Shown: in pieces, positions 53,396-62,108 of the stretch | Position numbering within the stretch: position 1 is the stretch's first letter | How the letters are laid out: each line of letters begins with the position of its first letter | Assembly: GCF_008801605.1 (NCBI RefSeq) | Contig: NZ_VZPJ01000006.1 | Location: forward strand, 291,435-355,434 | DNA: 64,000 bases | Origin: Pseudomonas brassicacearum subsp. brassicacearum | GTDB lineage: Bacteria; Pseudomonadota; Gammaproteobacteria; Pseudomonadales; Pseudomonadaceae | Reading direction: 5' to 3' | Notes under the pieces: generated by a model | The model's database searches: none | The model's input: only the letters and a program-made list of their open reading frames with translations | What the model was told of the DNA's origin: nothing | Position numbers and translations under genes: made by a program

Positions 53396-53671
53396 TCAAG
53401 CCAACGCCTTATCCAACGCCTTTTCGATTTCCGTCTTGATCGTGCCGCTCATGGCCGACATCAACATGCCCAGCTCCACGTCGACGCGGATCGAGTCGTC
53501 GCCCACATGCACTTCGCCCTTTACCCCGGAACGCTTGAGTTTCAGGGTGTCGCCCTCCCACTGCGGCTCCAGGCCATAGCTGTCGGACAACTTCTGCGCC
53601 AGCTTGTCGGCTTTCTCTCGCGCCACTTCCTTGCCCAGGCCATGGGCACGCTCAACAGTTATACGGGCCAT
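53396..53671 (-). CDS. Small polyhydroxyalkanoic acid system protein
   Basis: 91 residues (MARITVERAHGLGKEVAREK), a single small alpha/beta domain with LAQKLSDSYGLEPQWEGDTL and a C-terminal amphipathic helix (MSGTIKTEIEKALDKALA). It belongs to the family annotated as polyhydroxyalkanoic acid system or granule-region protein, found beside pha genes. The name reflects location; the biochemical role is not established. It is transcribed toward phaI from a separate start, divergent from ubiE. Confidence 0.8.
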   Translation of the reverse strand: MARITVERAHGLGKEVAREKADKLAQKLSDSYGLEPQWEGDTLKLKRSGVKGEVHVGDDSIRVDVELGMLMSAMSGTIKTEIEKALDKALA

Positions 53672-53768
53672 CGGGTGACTCCTGTTTTATCGGGACTTGC
53701 CTGAACGTTTCAGACCCTGGCTGCGTCAAAACGTCCCGGCGGTAGCCCATCTTACCTTCAGCCTTGCC

Positions 53769-53797
53769 AAGACAAAGCCCTCCACCGGGATTAGAAT
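53769..53797 (+). promoter_or_regulatory. Candidate ubiE promoter
   Basis: AAGACA (53769-53774) and TAGAAT (53792-53797) are 17 bases apart, 30 bases before the ubiE ATG. The -35 matches four of six consensus bases. Confidence 0.45.
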
Positions 53798-53826
53798 GTC
53801 CCGCATTCTTTTTTGGTGACCGCGAT

Positions 53827-54597
53827 ATGACTGATCAGCGCAAAGGCAGCGATGCCGAACCCACCACTCACTTCGGCTTCAAGAACGTGCCGGAAAGCCA
53901 GAAAGCGGAAAAAGTCGCTGAGGTTTTCCACTCCGTAGCCGCCAAGTATGACTTGATGAACGACTTGCTCTCGGGCGGCATGCACCGCCTGTGGAAGCGT
54001 TTCGCGATAGAACTGTCGGGCGTGCGCAGCGGCAATCGCGTGCTGGACATCGCTGGCGGCACGGGCGACCTGACGAAGAAGTTTTCCCACATCGTCGGGC
54101 CGACCGGCCAGGTGGTCCTGGCCGACATCAACGAATCCATGCTCAAGGTCGGTCGCGACCGCCTGCTGGACCTGGGTGTGGCCGGCAACGTCGAGTTCGT
54201 CCAGGCCGACGCTGAAAAGCTGCCGTTCCCCGACAACCATTTCGACTGCGTGACCATCGCCTTCGGCCTGCGCAACGTCACCCACAAGGAAGATGCCCTG
54301 CGCTCGATGCTGCGGGTGCTCAAGCCCGGTGGTCGCCTGCTGGTGCTGGAGTTCTCCAAGCCGACCAACGCGCTGATGTCCAAGGCCTATGACGCCTACT
54401 CGTTCGCCTTCATGCCGCTGATGGGCAAGCTGATCACCAACGACTCGGAAAGCTATCGCTACCTGGCCGAATCGATCCGCATGCACCCGAACCAGGAAAC
54501 CCTGAAGTCGATGATGGTCGAGGCCGGTTTCGACCGCGTGACCTACCACAACATGACCGCAGGCATCGTCGCCCTGCACCGCGGTATCAAACCCTGA
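53827..54597 (+). CDS. ubiE: Ubiquinone/menaquinone C-methyltransferase UbiE
   Basis: 256 residues from ATG 53827 (MTDQRKGSDAEPTTHFGFKN). The family blocks VFHSVAAKYDLMNDLLSGGM, SAM motif LDIAGGTGDLTKK and FGLRNVTHKEDALRSM are all present. It adds the C2 methyl group in ubiquinone synthesis. Start of the ubiE-ubiJ-ubiB operon; its stop overlaps the ubiJ start (TGATG). Confidence 0.97.
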   Translation: MTDQRKGSDAEPTTHFGFKNVPESQKAEKVAEVFHSVAAKYDLMNDLLSGGMHRLWKRFAIELSGVRSGNRVLDIAGGTGDLTKKFSHIVGPTGQVVLADINESMLKVGRDRLLDLGVAGNVEFVQADAEKLPFPDNHFDCVTIAFGLRNVTHKEDALRSMLRVLKPGGRLLVLEFSKPTNALMSKAYDAYSFAFMPLMGKLITNDSESYRYLAESIRMHPNQETLKSMMVEAGFDRVTYHNMTAGIVALHRGIKP

Positions 54598-55214
54598 TGC
54601 TGCTCACCGGCCTGCTCGCCAGCGTCGAACTCGGCCTCAACCGGGTGCTGCGCCTGGACAGCACGGCGCTCGCGCGCCTGGCGCACTTGAGTGGCAAGGT
54701 GATTGCCGTGGACTGTCGCAGCCCGGCGCTGCGGTTGTTCATCCTGCCCAGCGACGAAGGCCTGATGCTCGCCGCGCATTGGGAGGCCGAGGCCGACTGC
54801 ACGCTGCGCGCCCCGGCGTCGAGCCTGCTGAACCTGGCCCTGGGCAAGGACAAGACCGCGGTGCTGCACAGCCCCGACGTGGAGCTCGACGGCGACAGCG
54901 GCGTACTGCTGGAGCTGGCGGCGATTCTCCAGGACCTGGAGCTGGACTGGGAATACGAAGTGTCCCGCTGGATCGGTCCGGTGGCGACCCAATTGCTCAG
55001 CGGCCATTTGCGCAGCCGCAGCCGCTGGTATCGGCAGGGGTTCGCCAGCCTGGGGCAGAATCTGAGTGAATACCTGGCCGAAGAATCGCGTACCCTCGTA
55101 GGCCAACGCGAAGCACAAGCCCGTTTTAATGAACTGGACCAGATCAAACTTGACCTGGAACGTCTCGAGGCGCGTTTCGAGCGCCTTTCCCGATCCCTTG
55201 AAACCAAGCGATAA
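54597..55214 (+). CDS. ubiJ: Ubiquinone biosynthesis accessory factor UbiJ
   Basis: 205 residues. The N-terminal SCP2-like lipid-binding domain (about 15-120, with ALRLFILPSDEGLMLAAHWE) is followed by a C-terminal coiled coil (FNELDQIKLDLERLEARFER). UbiJ binds lipid intermediates and scaffolds the Ubi enzyme complex. It overlaps ubiE by one base and is followed three bases later by ubiB. Confidence 0.92.
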   Translation: MLLTGLLASVELGLNRVLRLDSTALARLAHLSGKVIAVDCRSPALRLFILPSDEGLMLAAHWEAEADCTLRAPASSLLNLALGKDKTAVLHSPDVELDGDSGVLLELAAILQDLELDWEYEVSRWIGPVATQLLSGHLRSRSRWYRQGFASLGQNLSEYLAEESRTLVGQREAQARFNELDQIKLDLERLEARFERLSRSLETKR

Positions 55215-55217
55215 CGC

Positions 55218-56822
55218 ATGAAGCTGCTTGCCGTCCGCCGTTTGTTGCGCATCCAGCGCGTCGTGATCCGCTACCGCCTCGATGACCTGCTGTTCGCCCT
55301 GCCGCTGCCCTGGTTTCTCCTGGCCCTGCGCTTCGTACTGCCGTGGCGCTGGTTTCCCCGGCGAACGCTGGACCTGAGTCGCGGTGCGCGCTTGCGCCTG
55401 GCCTTGCAGGACCTGGGGCCGATTTTCATCAAGTTCGGGCAGATCCTTTCGACCCGTCGCGACCTGTTGCCCGAAGACATCGCCGATGAACTGATGCGCC
55501 TGCAAGACCGCGTGCCGCCGTTCGATTCCAAGGTGTCGGTGGCGCTGATCGAGGAACAACTGGGCAAGAAGATCAGCGAAGTCTTCAGCCGCTTCGACGT
55601 CGAGCCCCTGGCCTCGGCCTCCGTCGCCCAGGTTCACGCCGCACAACTCAAGAGCGGCGAAGAAGTGGTGGTCAAGGTCATCCGCCCGGGCCTCAAGCCG
55701 ATCATTGCCCAGGACCTGGCGTGGCTGTTCATCCTCGCCCGCGCCGCCGAGCGGTTGTCGGCCGATGCCCGCCTGCTGCACCCGGTGGACGTGGTCCAGG
55801 ACTACGAGAAAACCATCTACGACGAACTCGACCTGCTGCGCGAGGCCGCCAACGCCAGCCAGCTGCGCCGCAACTTCGAAGGTTCGCCGCTGCTGTATGT
55901 GCCGCAAGTCTATTGGGACTGGTGCCGGCCGAAAGTATTGGTGATGGAGCGCATCTACGGCATCCAGGTCACCGACCTGGCGACCCTGGCCGACCAGCGC
56001 ACCGACATGAAGATGCTCGCCGAACGCGGCGTGGAAATCTTCTTCACCCAGGTGTTTCGCGACAGCTTCTTCCATGCCGACATGCACCCGGGCAACATCT
56101 TCGTCAGCACGGTGCAGCCGTGGAGCCCGCAGTACATCGCCATCGACTGCGGCATCGTCGGTAGCCTGACACCAGAAGACCAGGACTATCTGGCCCGCAA
56201 CCTGTTCGCCTTCTTCAAGCGTGACTACCGTCGCGTCGCGCAACTGCACATCGATTCGGGCTGGGTGCCGGCCGAGACCAAGCTCAACGAGTTCGAAGCG
56301 GCGATCCGCACCGTGTGCGAACCGATCTTCGAAAAACCGTTAAAAGATATTTCCTTCGGCCAGGTGCTGATGCGCCTGTTCCAGACCGCGCGGCGCTTCA
56401 ACATGGAAGTCCAGCCACAGCTGGTGCTGTTGCAGAAAACCCTGTTGAACATCGAAGGCCTCGGCCGCCAGTTGTACCCGGAGCTCGACCTGTGGAACAC
56501 CGCCCAGCCGTTCCTCGAACGCTGGATGCGCGAGCGCGTCAGTCCCAAAACCTTGCTGGGCAACGTGCAGAGCCAGTTCGAGCAGCTCCCGCACCTGGCC
56601 AACATGACCCGCGACCTGCTCGAACGCATGTCCCAGCCCCACGCCCACGACCCGGCGCCCCCGTGGCACCGACGCAAGGACGACTGGCTGTTGCGCCTGC
56701 TGGGCGCCGCTCACCTGGGAGGCGGCGCAGTGCTGGCGACCGGCGGGCCGCTGAGCCAACTGGGTCACTGGCCAGCCGGTATCATGATGGTGGTCGGTCT
56801 GTATCTGGTCGTTCGCCGATAG
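55218..56822 (+). CDS. ubiB: UbiB atypical kinase-like protein
   Basis: 534 residues, ADCK/COQ8 family. The KxGQ motif appears in FIKFGQILSTRRDLLP, the alanine-rich nucleotide loop in ASASVAQVHAAQL, the catalytic-like loop in HADMHPGNIFV and the metal Asp in AIDCGIVGS. Two C-terminal hydrophobic helices (about 490-534) anchor it in the membrane. It assists early steps of ubiquinone synthesis through ATPase activity. Confidence 0.96.
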   Translation: MKLLAVRRLLRIQRVVIRYRLDDLLFALPLPWFLLALRFVLPWRWFPRRTLDLSRGARLRLALQDLGPIFIKFGQILSTRRDLLPEDIADELMRLQDRVPPFDSKVSVALIEEQLGKKISEVFSRFDVEPLASASVAQVHAAQLKSGEEVVVKVIRPGLKPIIAQDLAWLFILARAAERLSADARLLHPVDVVQDYEKTIYDELDLLREAANASQLRRNFEGSPLLYVPQVYWDWCRPKVLVMERIYGIQVTDLATLADQRTDMKMLAERGVEIFFTQVFRDSFFHADMHPGNIFVSTVQPWSPQYIAIDCGIVGSLTPEDQDYLARNLFAFFKRDYRRVAQLHIDSGWVPAETKLNEFEAAIRTVCEPIFEKPLKDISFGQVLMRLFQTARRFNMEVQPQLVLLQKTLLNIEGLGRQLYPELDLWNTAQPFLERWMRERVSPKTLLGNVQSQFEQLPHLANMTRDLLERMSQPHAHDPAPPWHRRKDDWLLRLLGAAHLGGGAVLATGGPLSQLGHWPAGIMMVVGLYLVVRR

Positions 56823-56903
56823 CCAGCACCGGTTCGCACTGGCACACTGTTTCAACGCTGGGCCCGCCGACGTCAGGTGCGCGGCCCATGGTCGGAGTCA
56901 AAG

Positions 56904-57302
56904 ATGAAAAACTGGCAGGACGAGATCAAATGGGACGCTGACGGCCTGGTGCCGGCCATCGCCCAGGACCACAAGACCGGGCGCGTATTGATGATGGCCT
57001 GGATGAACCGCGAAGCGCTGGCCCTGACCGCCGCCGAGAACCGCGCCATCTATTGGTCACGTTCCCGTGGCAAGCTGTGGCGCAAAGGTGAAGAGTCCGG
57101 GCACGTGCAGCACCTGCATGAGATGCGCCTGGACTGCGACGGCGACGTCATCATCCTGATGGTCGAGCAAGTCGGTGAGATTGCCTGCCACACCGGCCGT
57201 CAAAGCTGCTTCTATCGCGTCTTCGAGAACGGCGACTGGAAAACCGTCGACCCGGTGCTCAAGGACCCGCATGCCATTTATTCAGGACATACCCATGAGT
57301 GA
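56904..57302 (+). CDS. hisI: Phosphoribosyl-AMP cyclohydrolase
   Basis: 132 residues from ATG 56904 (MKNWQDEIKWDADGLVPAIA), preceded by GGAG at 56894. Conserved WSRSRGKLWRKGEESGH and CHTGRQSCFYR carry the zinc and magnesium ligands. It opens the purine ring of PR-AMP in step three of histidine synthesis. Separate from HisE, as is usual in pseudomonads; the two genes overlap by 8 bases. Confidence 0.96.
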   Translation: MKNWQDEIKWDADGLVPAIAQDHKTGRVLMMAWMNREALALTAAENRAIYWSRSRGKLWRKGEESGHVQHLHEMRLDCDGDVIILMVEQVGEIACHTGRQSCFYRVFENGDWKTVDPVLKDPHAIYSGHTHE

Positions 57303-57627
57303 CACCCTGACCCGCCTGGCCCAGGTGCTGGAAGAGCGCAAGGGCGCCGCGGCCGACAGTTCCTATGTCGCCAGCCTGTACCACAAGGGCTTGAACAAGA
57401 TTCTGGAGAAAGTCGGCGAAGAGTCGGTCGAGACCATCATCGCCGCCAAGGACGCCGCCATCAGTGGCGATTGCAGCGACGTGATCTACGAGACCGCCGA
57501 CCTGTGGTTCCACAGCCTGGTCATGCTGGCCCAACTGGGGCAGCATCCGCAGGCCGTACTGGATGAACTGGACCGTCGCTTCGGTCTGTCCGGGCACGTC
57601 GAGAAAGCCTCGCGCCCGTCCGCCTGA
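57295..57627 (+). CDS. hisE: Phosphoribosyl-ATP pyrophosphatase
   Basis: 110 residues from ATG 57295 (MSDTLTRLAQVLEERKG). The all-helical MazG-like fold shows KVGEESVETIIAAK and DVIYETADLWFHSLVML with the acidic Mg sites. It converts PR-ATP to PR-AMP, the step before HisI. It is 24 bases before tatA, so hisIE and tatABC may share a message. Confidence 0.96.
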   Translation: MSDTLTRLAQVLEERKGAAADSSYVASLYHKGLNKILEKVGEESVETIIAAKDAAISGDCSDVIYETADLWFHSLVMLAQLGQHPQAVLDELDRRFGLSGHVEKASRPSA

Positions 57628-57651
57628 TCAACTTTTGAGAGGAATAGCTCC

Positions 57652-57939
57652 ATGGGTATTTTTGACTGGAAACACTGGATCGTCATCCTGGTCGTCGTGG
57701 TGCTGGTGTTCGGTACCAAGAAACTGAAAAACCTCGGCACCGATGTCGGTGAGTCGATCAAGGGCTTTCGCAAGGCCATGAACGATGACGAAAAACCGGC
57801 CGACCCGTCGGCGGCTCCTGGCCAACCCGCGCAGCCGACCCAACCGGTACACCCCCAGGCCAGCCAGCCTGTGAATGCGCCGCACACCATCGACGTGCAG
57901 GCCCAGAAAGTCGAAGAGCCCGTCCGCAAAGACTCGTGA
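57652..57939 (+). CDS. tatA: Twin-arginine translocase subunit TatA
   Basis: 95 residues: a single N-terminal transmembrane helix (DWKHWIVILVVVVLVFG), then the amphipathic helix TKKLKNLGTDVGESIKGFRK and a Pro/Gln-rich cytoplasmic tail. TatA oligomers form the pore for folded proteins. AGAGGA at 57636-57641 precedes the ATG. Confidence 0.96.
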   Translation: MGIFDWKHWIVILVVVVLVFGTKKLKNLGTDVGESIKGFRKAMNDDEKPADPSAAPGQPAQPTQPVHPQASQPVNAPHTIDVQAQKVEEPVRKDS

Positions 57940-57949
57940 GCACTGACTA

Positions 57950-58372
57950 ATGTTTGGGATCAGCTTCACTGAACTGCTGCTCGTCGGCCTCGTCGCCCTT
58001 CTGGTACTGGGCCCCGAGCGCCTGCCGGGTGCTGCGCGCACCGCCGGTCTGTGGATCGGCCGCCTGAAGCGCAGCTTCAATGCGATCAAACAGGAAGTTG
58101 AACGTGAGATCGGTGCCGACGACATCCGTCGGCAACTTCACAACGAACATATTCTGTCCCTGGAGCAGGAAGCGCGGAAAATCTTCACGCCGACCCAACA
58201 GGAACCGACGCCGGTTCAGCCCGTGGCCGAACCGACGATTGCGCCCCAGGCGCCGGTGGATGGTGCGAGGTCGGTGGCTGAACCGGCGCCAGTGACACCG
58301 ACGGTAACGGATACAGCGCCCCCTGCTGTCCCTGCGCCTAACGACCCTACTTTGCCGCCGCGAGCCCCATGA
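57950..58372 (+). CDS. tatB: Twin-arginine translocase subunit TatB
   Basis: 140 residues. MFGISFTELLLVGLVALLVL is the transmembrane helix with the polar Glu8 typical of TatB, then GPERLPGAARTAGLWIGRL and a long amphipathic helix, ending in a Pro/Ala/Thr-rich tail. It forms the signal-peptide receptor with TatC. It overlaps tatC by four bases. Confidence 0.96.
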   Translation: MFGISFTELLLVGLVALLVLGPERLPGAARTAGLWIGRLKRSFNAIKQEVEREIGADDIRRQLHNEHILSLEQEARKIFTPTQQEPTPVQPVAEPTIAPQAPVDGARSVAEPAPVTPTVTDTAPPAVPAPNDPTLPPRAP

Positions 58373-59166
58373 GCGATATCCCAGAGAACGACCAGCCGAT
58401 GCCGCTGGTATCGCACCTCACCGAGTTGCGCACCCGTCTGCTGCGTTGCGTCGCGGCGATTTTCATTATCTTCGCCGGGCTGTTTTCCTTCACCCAGCAG
58501 ATCTACACCTTCGTCTCCACGCCACTGCGCCAGTACCTGCCGGTAGGCGCGACAATGATCGCCACCGACGTGTCGTCGCCGTTCCTGACGCCTCTGAAGC
58601 TGACGATGATGGTCTCGCTGTTCCTGGCGATTCCGGTGATCCTGCACCAGATCTGGGGCTTCATCGCACCGGGTCTGTACAAGCATGAAAAGCGCATCGC
58701 CGTGCCGCTGCTGGTGTCCAGTATCCTGCTGTTCTACACCGGCATGGCCTTCGCCTATTACCTGGTGTTCCCGCTGATCTTCAAGTTCTTCGCCGCCGCC
58801 ACCCCGGCGGGCGTGGAAATGATGACCGACATCAGCAGCTACCTGGATTTCGTCATGACGCTGTTCTTCGCCTTCGGCGTGGCGTTCGAAATCCCCGTGG
58901 CCGTGGTGCTGCTGGTGTGGATTGGCGTGGTCGACGTGGCCTATTTGAAGAAGATCCGCCCCTACGTGATCATCGGCTGCTTCGTGGTCGGCATGATCCT
59001 GACCCCGCCGGACATCTTCTCCCAGACCCTGCTCGCGGTGCCGATGTGGCTACTGTTCGAGATCGGCATCCTGTTCGGTGGCCTGGTGCGCAAGCGCCGG
59101 GAAGAAGAGCCCGAGGAACAACCGGTCGATGACCACAACGACCAGCCGCCAGCGACCCAAGCGTGA
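58369..59166 (+). CDS. tatC: Twin-arginine translocase subunit TatC
   Basis: 265 residues with six transmembrane helices. The N-terminal PLVSHLTELRTRLLRC motif binds the twin-arginine signal, and the first periplasmic loop and later YKHEKRIAVPLLVSSILLFY match the family. A charged cytoplasmic tail ends the protein. It overlaps rsmE by four bases. Confidence 0.97.
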   Translation: MSDIPENDQPMPLVSHLTELRTRLLRCVAAIFIIFAGLFSFTQQIYTFVSTPLRQYLPVGATMIATDVSSPFLTPLKLTMMVSLFLAIPVILHQIWGFIAPGLYKHEKRIAVPLLVSSILLFYTGMAFAYYLVFPLIFKFFAAATPAGVEMMTDISSYLDFVMTLFFAFGVAFEIPVAVVLLVWIGVVDVAYLKKIRPYVIIGCFVVGMILTPPDIFSQTLLAVPMWLLFEIGILFGGLVRKRREEEPEEQPVDDHNDQPPATQA

Positions 59167-59870
59167 ACCTGCTGCTGCTCGAAGAGGCCGACTTCATCGG
59201 GCCTGACCGCGTGGTCCTGAGCGATCGCCGGTTGACCCACATGCAGGAAGTCCATCGCAGCGCCGTCGGTGACAGCCTGCGCGTCGGGCGCATCGGGGGG
59301 CTGATGGGCACCGCCCAGGTGCTGCGCCTGGAAGCCCGCGAGGCCGAACTGCAAGTGACCCTCGACCAGCCTCCACCGGCCAAGTTGCCGCTGACCCTGG
59401 TGCTCGCCCTGCCACGTCCGAAAATGCTTCGGCGGGTGTTCCAGACCGTCGCCACCATGGGCGTGCCGCGCGTGGTGCTGGTCAACAGCTATCGCGTGGA
59501 AAAGAGCTTTTGGCAGACGCCGTTTCTCGAACCCGAGGCCATCCGCGAGCAACTGATCCTGGGCCTGGAACAAGCCCGGGACAGCGTGCTGCCGGAAATC
59601 ATCATCGAAAAACGCTTCAAGCCCTTCGTCGAAGACCGCCTGCCAGCCATGACCGACGGCACCTTGGGCCTGGTCGGTCACCCTGGCAACTACCCACCCT
59701 GCCCTCGCGCGCTGACAGAACCGGTGACACTGGCCATCGGCCCGGAAGGCGGCTGGATTCCCTACGAGATCGACCTGTTGGCCAAGGCCGGCCTGCAACC
59801 GGTGCAACTGGGCGAGCGGATCCTGCGGGTCGAGACCGCGGTTACCGCGCTGCTTGCACGACTGTTCTGA
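59163..59870 (+). CDS. rsmE: 16S rRNA m3U1498 methyltransferase RsmE
   Basis: 235 residues from GTG 59163. A PUA-like N-terminal domain (HMQEVHRSAVGDSLRVGRI) is followed by the SPOUT knot: LALPRPKMLRRVFQTVATM and the SAM loops AIGPEGGWIPYEI and LGERILRVETAV. It methylates U1498 in the decoding site of 16S rRNA. Translation is coupled to tatC by overlap. Confidence 0.95.
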   Translation: MNLLLLEEADFIGPDRVVLSDRRLTHMQEVHRSAVGDSLRVGRIGGLMGTAQVLRLEAREAELQVTLDQPPPAKLPLTLVLALPRPKMLRRVFQTVATMGVPRVVLVNSYRVEKSFWQTPFLEPEAIREQLILGLEQARDSVLPEIIIEKRFKPFVEDRLPAMTDGTLGLVGHPGNYPPCPRALTEPVTLAIGPEGGWIPYEIDLLAKAGLQPVQLGERILRVETAVTALLARLF

Positions 59871-59943
59871 TCCCGTTGGTTTGCCACCGTATTCCAAACG
59901 CATCTAACTCATTTCTCCTGTTCCCCCTTTATGGGCCGATAGC

Positions 59944-59957
59944 GCTTTGTACAAAGC
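59944..59957. promoter_or_regulatory. Perfect 14-bp palindrome upstream of the first chemoreceptor gene
   Basis: GCTTTGTACAAAGC is self-complementary and sits 28 bases before the ATG of the chemoreceptor gene. It could be a small operator; no regulator is identified. Confidence 0.3.
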
Positions 59958-59984
59958 AGTTCCGCCCTTCAAGGGAGTATCAGC

Positions 59985-61889
59985 ATGTTCCAATGGCTAG
60001 GTAACGTAGGCGTTAATCGCAAACTCGGCTTCGGCTTCGGTCTGGTGCTGCTCTTAACCTTGATGATTGCCTTCACCGGATGGACCGGCCTAGGCAATGT
60101 GATTGCACGCGGCGACACACTCGGGCTCATCGCCAGCCTGAACGACCTGACCAAGGACCTGCGCTCCGCGCGCATGGACTATTACTCGACCCGGGGTGAA
60201 AAGGGTTCGGGGGAAATCAACGATCTGATCGGCAAACTGGAGCCAGGGCTCCAGACCGCCCGTCAATCGATCGAACAGCCAGCCGATGTGGCGATCGTCG
60301 ACAAACAACTGGCCGCTGTCGCCGATTACAAGGTTGCCCTCGCCGAATTGGTCCGAGCCATGGCCAGTCGTGAGGATGCGCGCAGCAAACTGGGCGCCAG
60401 TGCCGATAACGCCGTGGCCCGAGTCACCAGCGTTGAAACCGCCATACGGCAAAGCGACAACGCTGCTCAACTCGACAGTGTGGTCAGCCTGAGCAAGGCC
60501 ATCCAGCAAGCCCGCTATCAGGTTCGCGGTTATACCTACAGCGTTGAGACCGACGCCGAGCAGCCAGCCCTGGATGCCATCGATAACGCGCTGAAAGCCC
60601 TCGGCAGCCTGCCGGCCCGACTGCCCGAAGAACACGCCGCCAACCTGCAACAGGCCAGCGAGTCGTTCAAGACCTATCGTGCCGCGGTCAACCAGTTCCG
60701 TGAAGCCCAGACCGCCAGCGCTGCCGCCATCAAACGCATGTCCGACCTGGGGGTTGTGCTACGCGGGGCCAGTCGAGACCTCACGCTGTCCCAGACAGTC
60801 GTGCGCGACCATGATGCGACCAAAGCCAACACGTTGCTGGTCTCGGCCGCCGCGTTGGCCTTGCTGTTCGGCGTGATCGCTGCCATGGCGATCACCCGGC
60901 AGATCGTCATACCATTGGAGCAGACGCTCAAGGTCGCCGAACGCGTGGCGGCAGGTGACTTGACCCACAACCTCAGCGCCGAGCGCCGCGACGAACTGGG
61001 CCAACTGCAACGCGCCATACAGAGCATGACCGTGGGCCTGCGGCAATTGATCGGCGGCATCAGCGACAGTGTCACGCAAATCGCCAGTGCCGCCGAACAG
61101 CTCTCGGCCGTCACCGAGCAGACCAGCGCCGGGGTCAACAAACAGAAAGTGGAAACCGACCAGGTCGCCACCGCCATGCACGAAATGACCGCTACGGTGC
61201 AGGAAGTGGCGCGCAATGCCGAAGAGGCCTGCGAAGCGACGGTCGCCGCGGACCAGCAGGCTCGCGAAGGCGAAAAAGTGGTGGGTGAAGCCATCGCCCA
61301 AATCGAACGCCTGTCCAAGGAAATGGGCAATTCCACCGAAGCCATGGGTCATCTCAAGCGCGAGAGCGACAAGATCGGCAGCGTGTTGGACGTGATCAAG
61401 TCCGTCGCCCAGCAAACCAACCTGCTGGCCCTCAATGCGGCCATCGAGGCGGCCCGTGCCGGTGAAGCCGGGCGTGGTTTCGCAGTAGTGGCCGACGAGG
61501 TGCGTGGCTTGGCCCAGCGTACCCAGAAGTCCACCGAAGAAATCGAAGCACTGATCGGCAACCTGCAATCGGGCACCGAACAGGTCGCCACCACCCTGGA
61601 CAACAGCCGCAACCTGACCGACAGCAGCGTCGAACTGACCCGCCGTGCCGGTGGTTCGCTGGAAAACATCACCCGCACGGTCTCGGCGATCCAGTCGATG
61701 AACCAGCAGATCGCCGCTGCGGCCGAGCAGCAGAGCGCCGTGGCCGAAGAGATCAACCGCAGCGTCGTGAACGTTCGCGATGTCTCCGAACAAACCGCCT
61801 CCTCCAGCGAAGAAACCGCCGCCTCCAGCGCCGAACTGGCACGGTTGGGGGTTCATTTGCAGACACTGGTGGGACGCTTCAAAGTCTAA
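59985..61889 (+). CDS. Methyl-accepting chemotaxis protein with HBM-type sensor
   Basis: 634 residues. TM1 is at about 13-33, a roughly 250-residue all-helical periplasmic domain of the helical bimodular (HBM) type follows (with QQARYQVRGYTYSVETDAEQ as a conserved block), TM2 is at about 284-304, then HAMP and the signalling hairpin with tip QQTNLLALNAAIEAARAGEA. HBM receptors known to me sense organic acids or polyamines; the ligand here is unknown. No C-terminal NWETF-type pentapeptide. AGGGAG at 59971-59976 precedes the ATG. A second, very similar gene follows. Confidence 0.93.
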   Translation: MFQWLGNVGVNRKLGFGFGLVLLLTLMIAFTGWTGLGNVIARGDTLGLIASLNDLTKDLRSARMDYYSTRGEKGSGEINDLIGKLEPGLQTARQSIEQPADVAIVDKQLAAVADYKVALAELVRAMASREDARSKLGASADNAVARVTSVETAIRQSDNAAQLDSVVSLSKAIQQARYQVRGYTYSVETDAEQPALDAIDNALKALGSLPARLPEEHAANLQQASESFKTYRAAVNQFREAQTASAAAIKRMSDLGVVLRGASRDLTLSQTVVRDHDATKANTLLVSAAALALLFGVIAAMAITRQIVIPLEQTLKVAERVAAGDLTHNLSAERRDELGQLQRAIQSMTVGLRQLIGGISDSVTQIASAAEQLSAVTEQTSAGVNKQKVETDQVATAMHEMTATVQEVARNAEEACEATVAADQQAREGEKVVGEAIAQIERLSKEMGNSTEAMGHLKRESDKIGSVLDVIKSVAQQTNLLALNAAIEAARAGEAGRGFAVVADEVRGLAQRTQKSTEEIEALIGNLQSGTEQVATTLDNSRNLTDSSVELTRRAGGSLENITRTVSAIQSMNQQIAAAAEQQSAVAEEINRSVVNVRDVSEQTASSSEETAASSAELARLGVHLQTLVGRFKV

Positions 61890-61913
61890 ACACCGAAAAA
61901 GCGGCGAGCACAG

Positions 61914-61946
61914 CCCCGTAGCGAGGGGCCTTGCTCCCGTTCGAGC
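61914..61946. repeat. Degenerate REP-like hairpin between the chemoreceptor genes
   Basis: CCCCGTAGCGAGGGGCCTTG followed by CTCCCGTTCG keeps the GAGGGGC/GCTCCC shape of the GGCGAGGGAGC variant but pairs poorly. It may be a decayed REP. Confidence 0.35.
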
Positions 61947-62108
61947 GCGAATCGGCCGTCAACGGCGTTCGGACTGGCAACGGTTTCGCCGCCGGGCGTG
62001 GGCAAGCGTCCTCACCACGGATATCCCCCGCCCTATTTTCTACAGATCCCCGTCACATGGTCGATAATCTCCTCATAAGACCTATAAAAGGTTCGAGGGA
62101 GTATCAGC

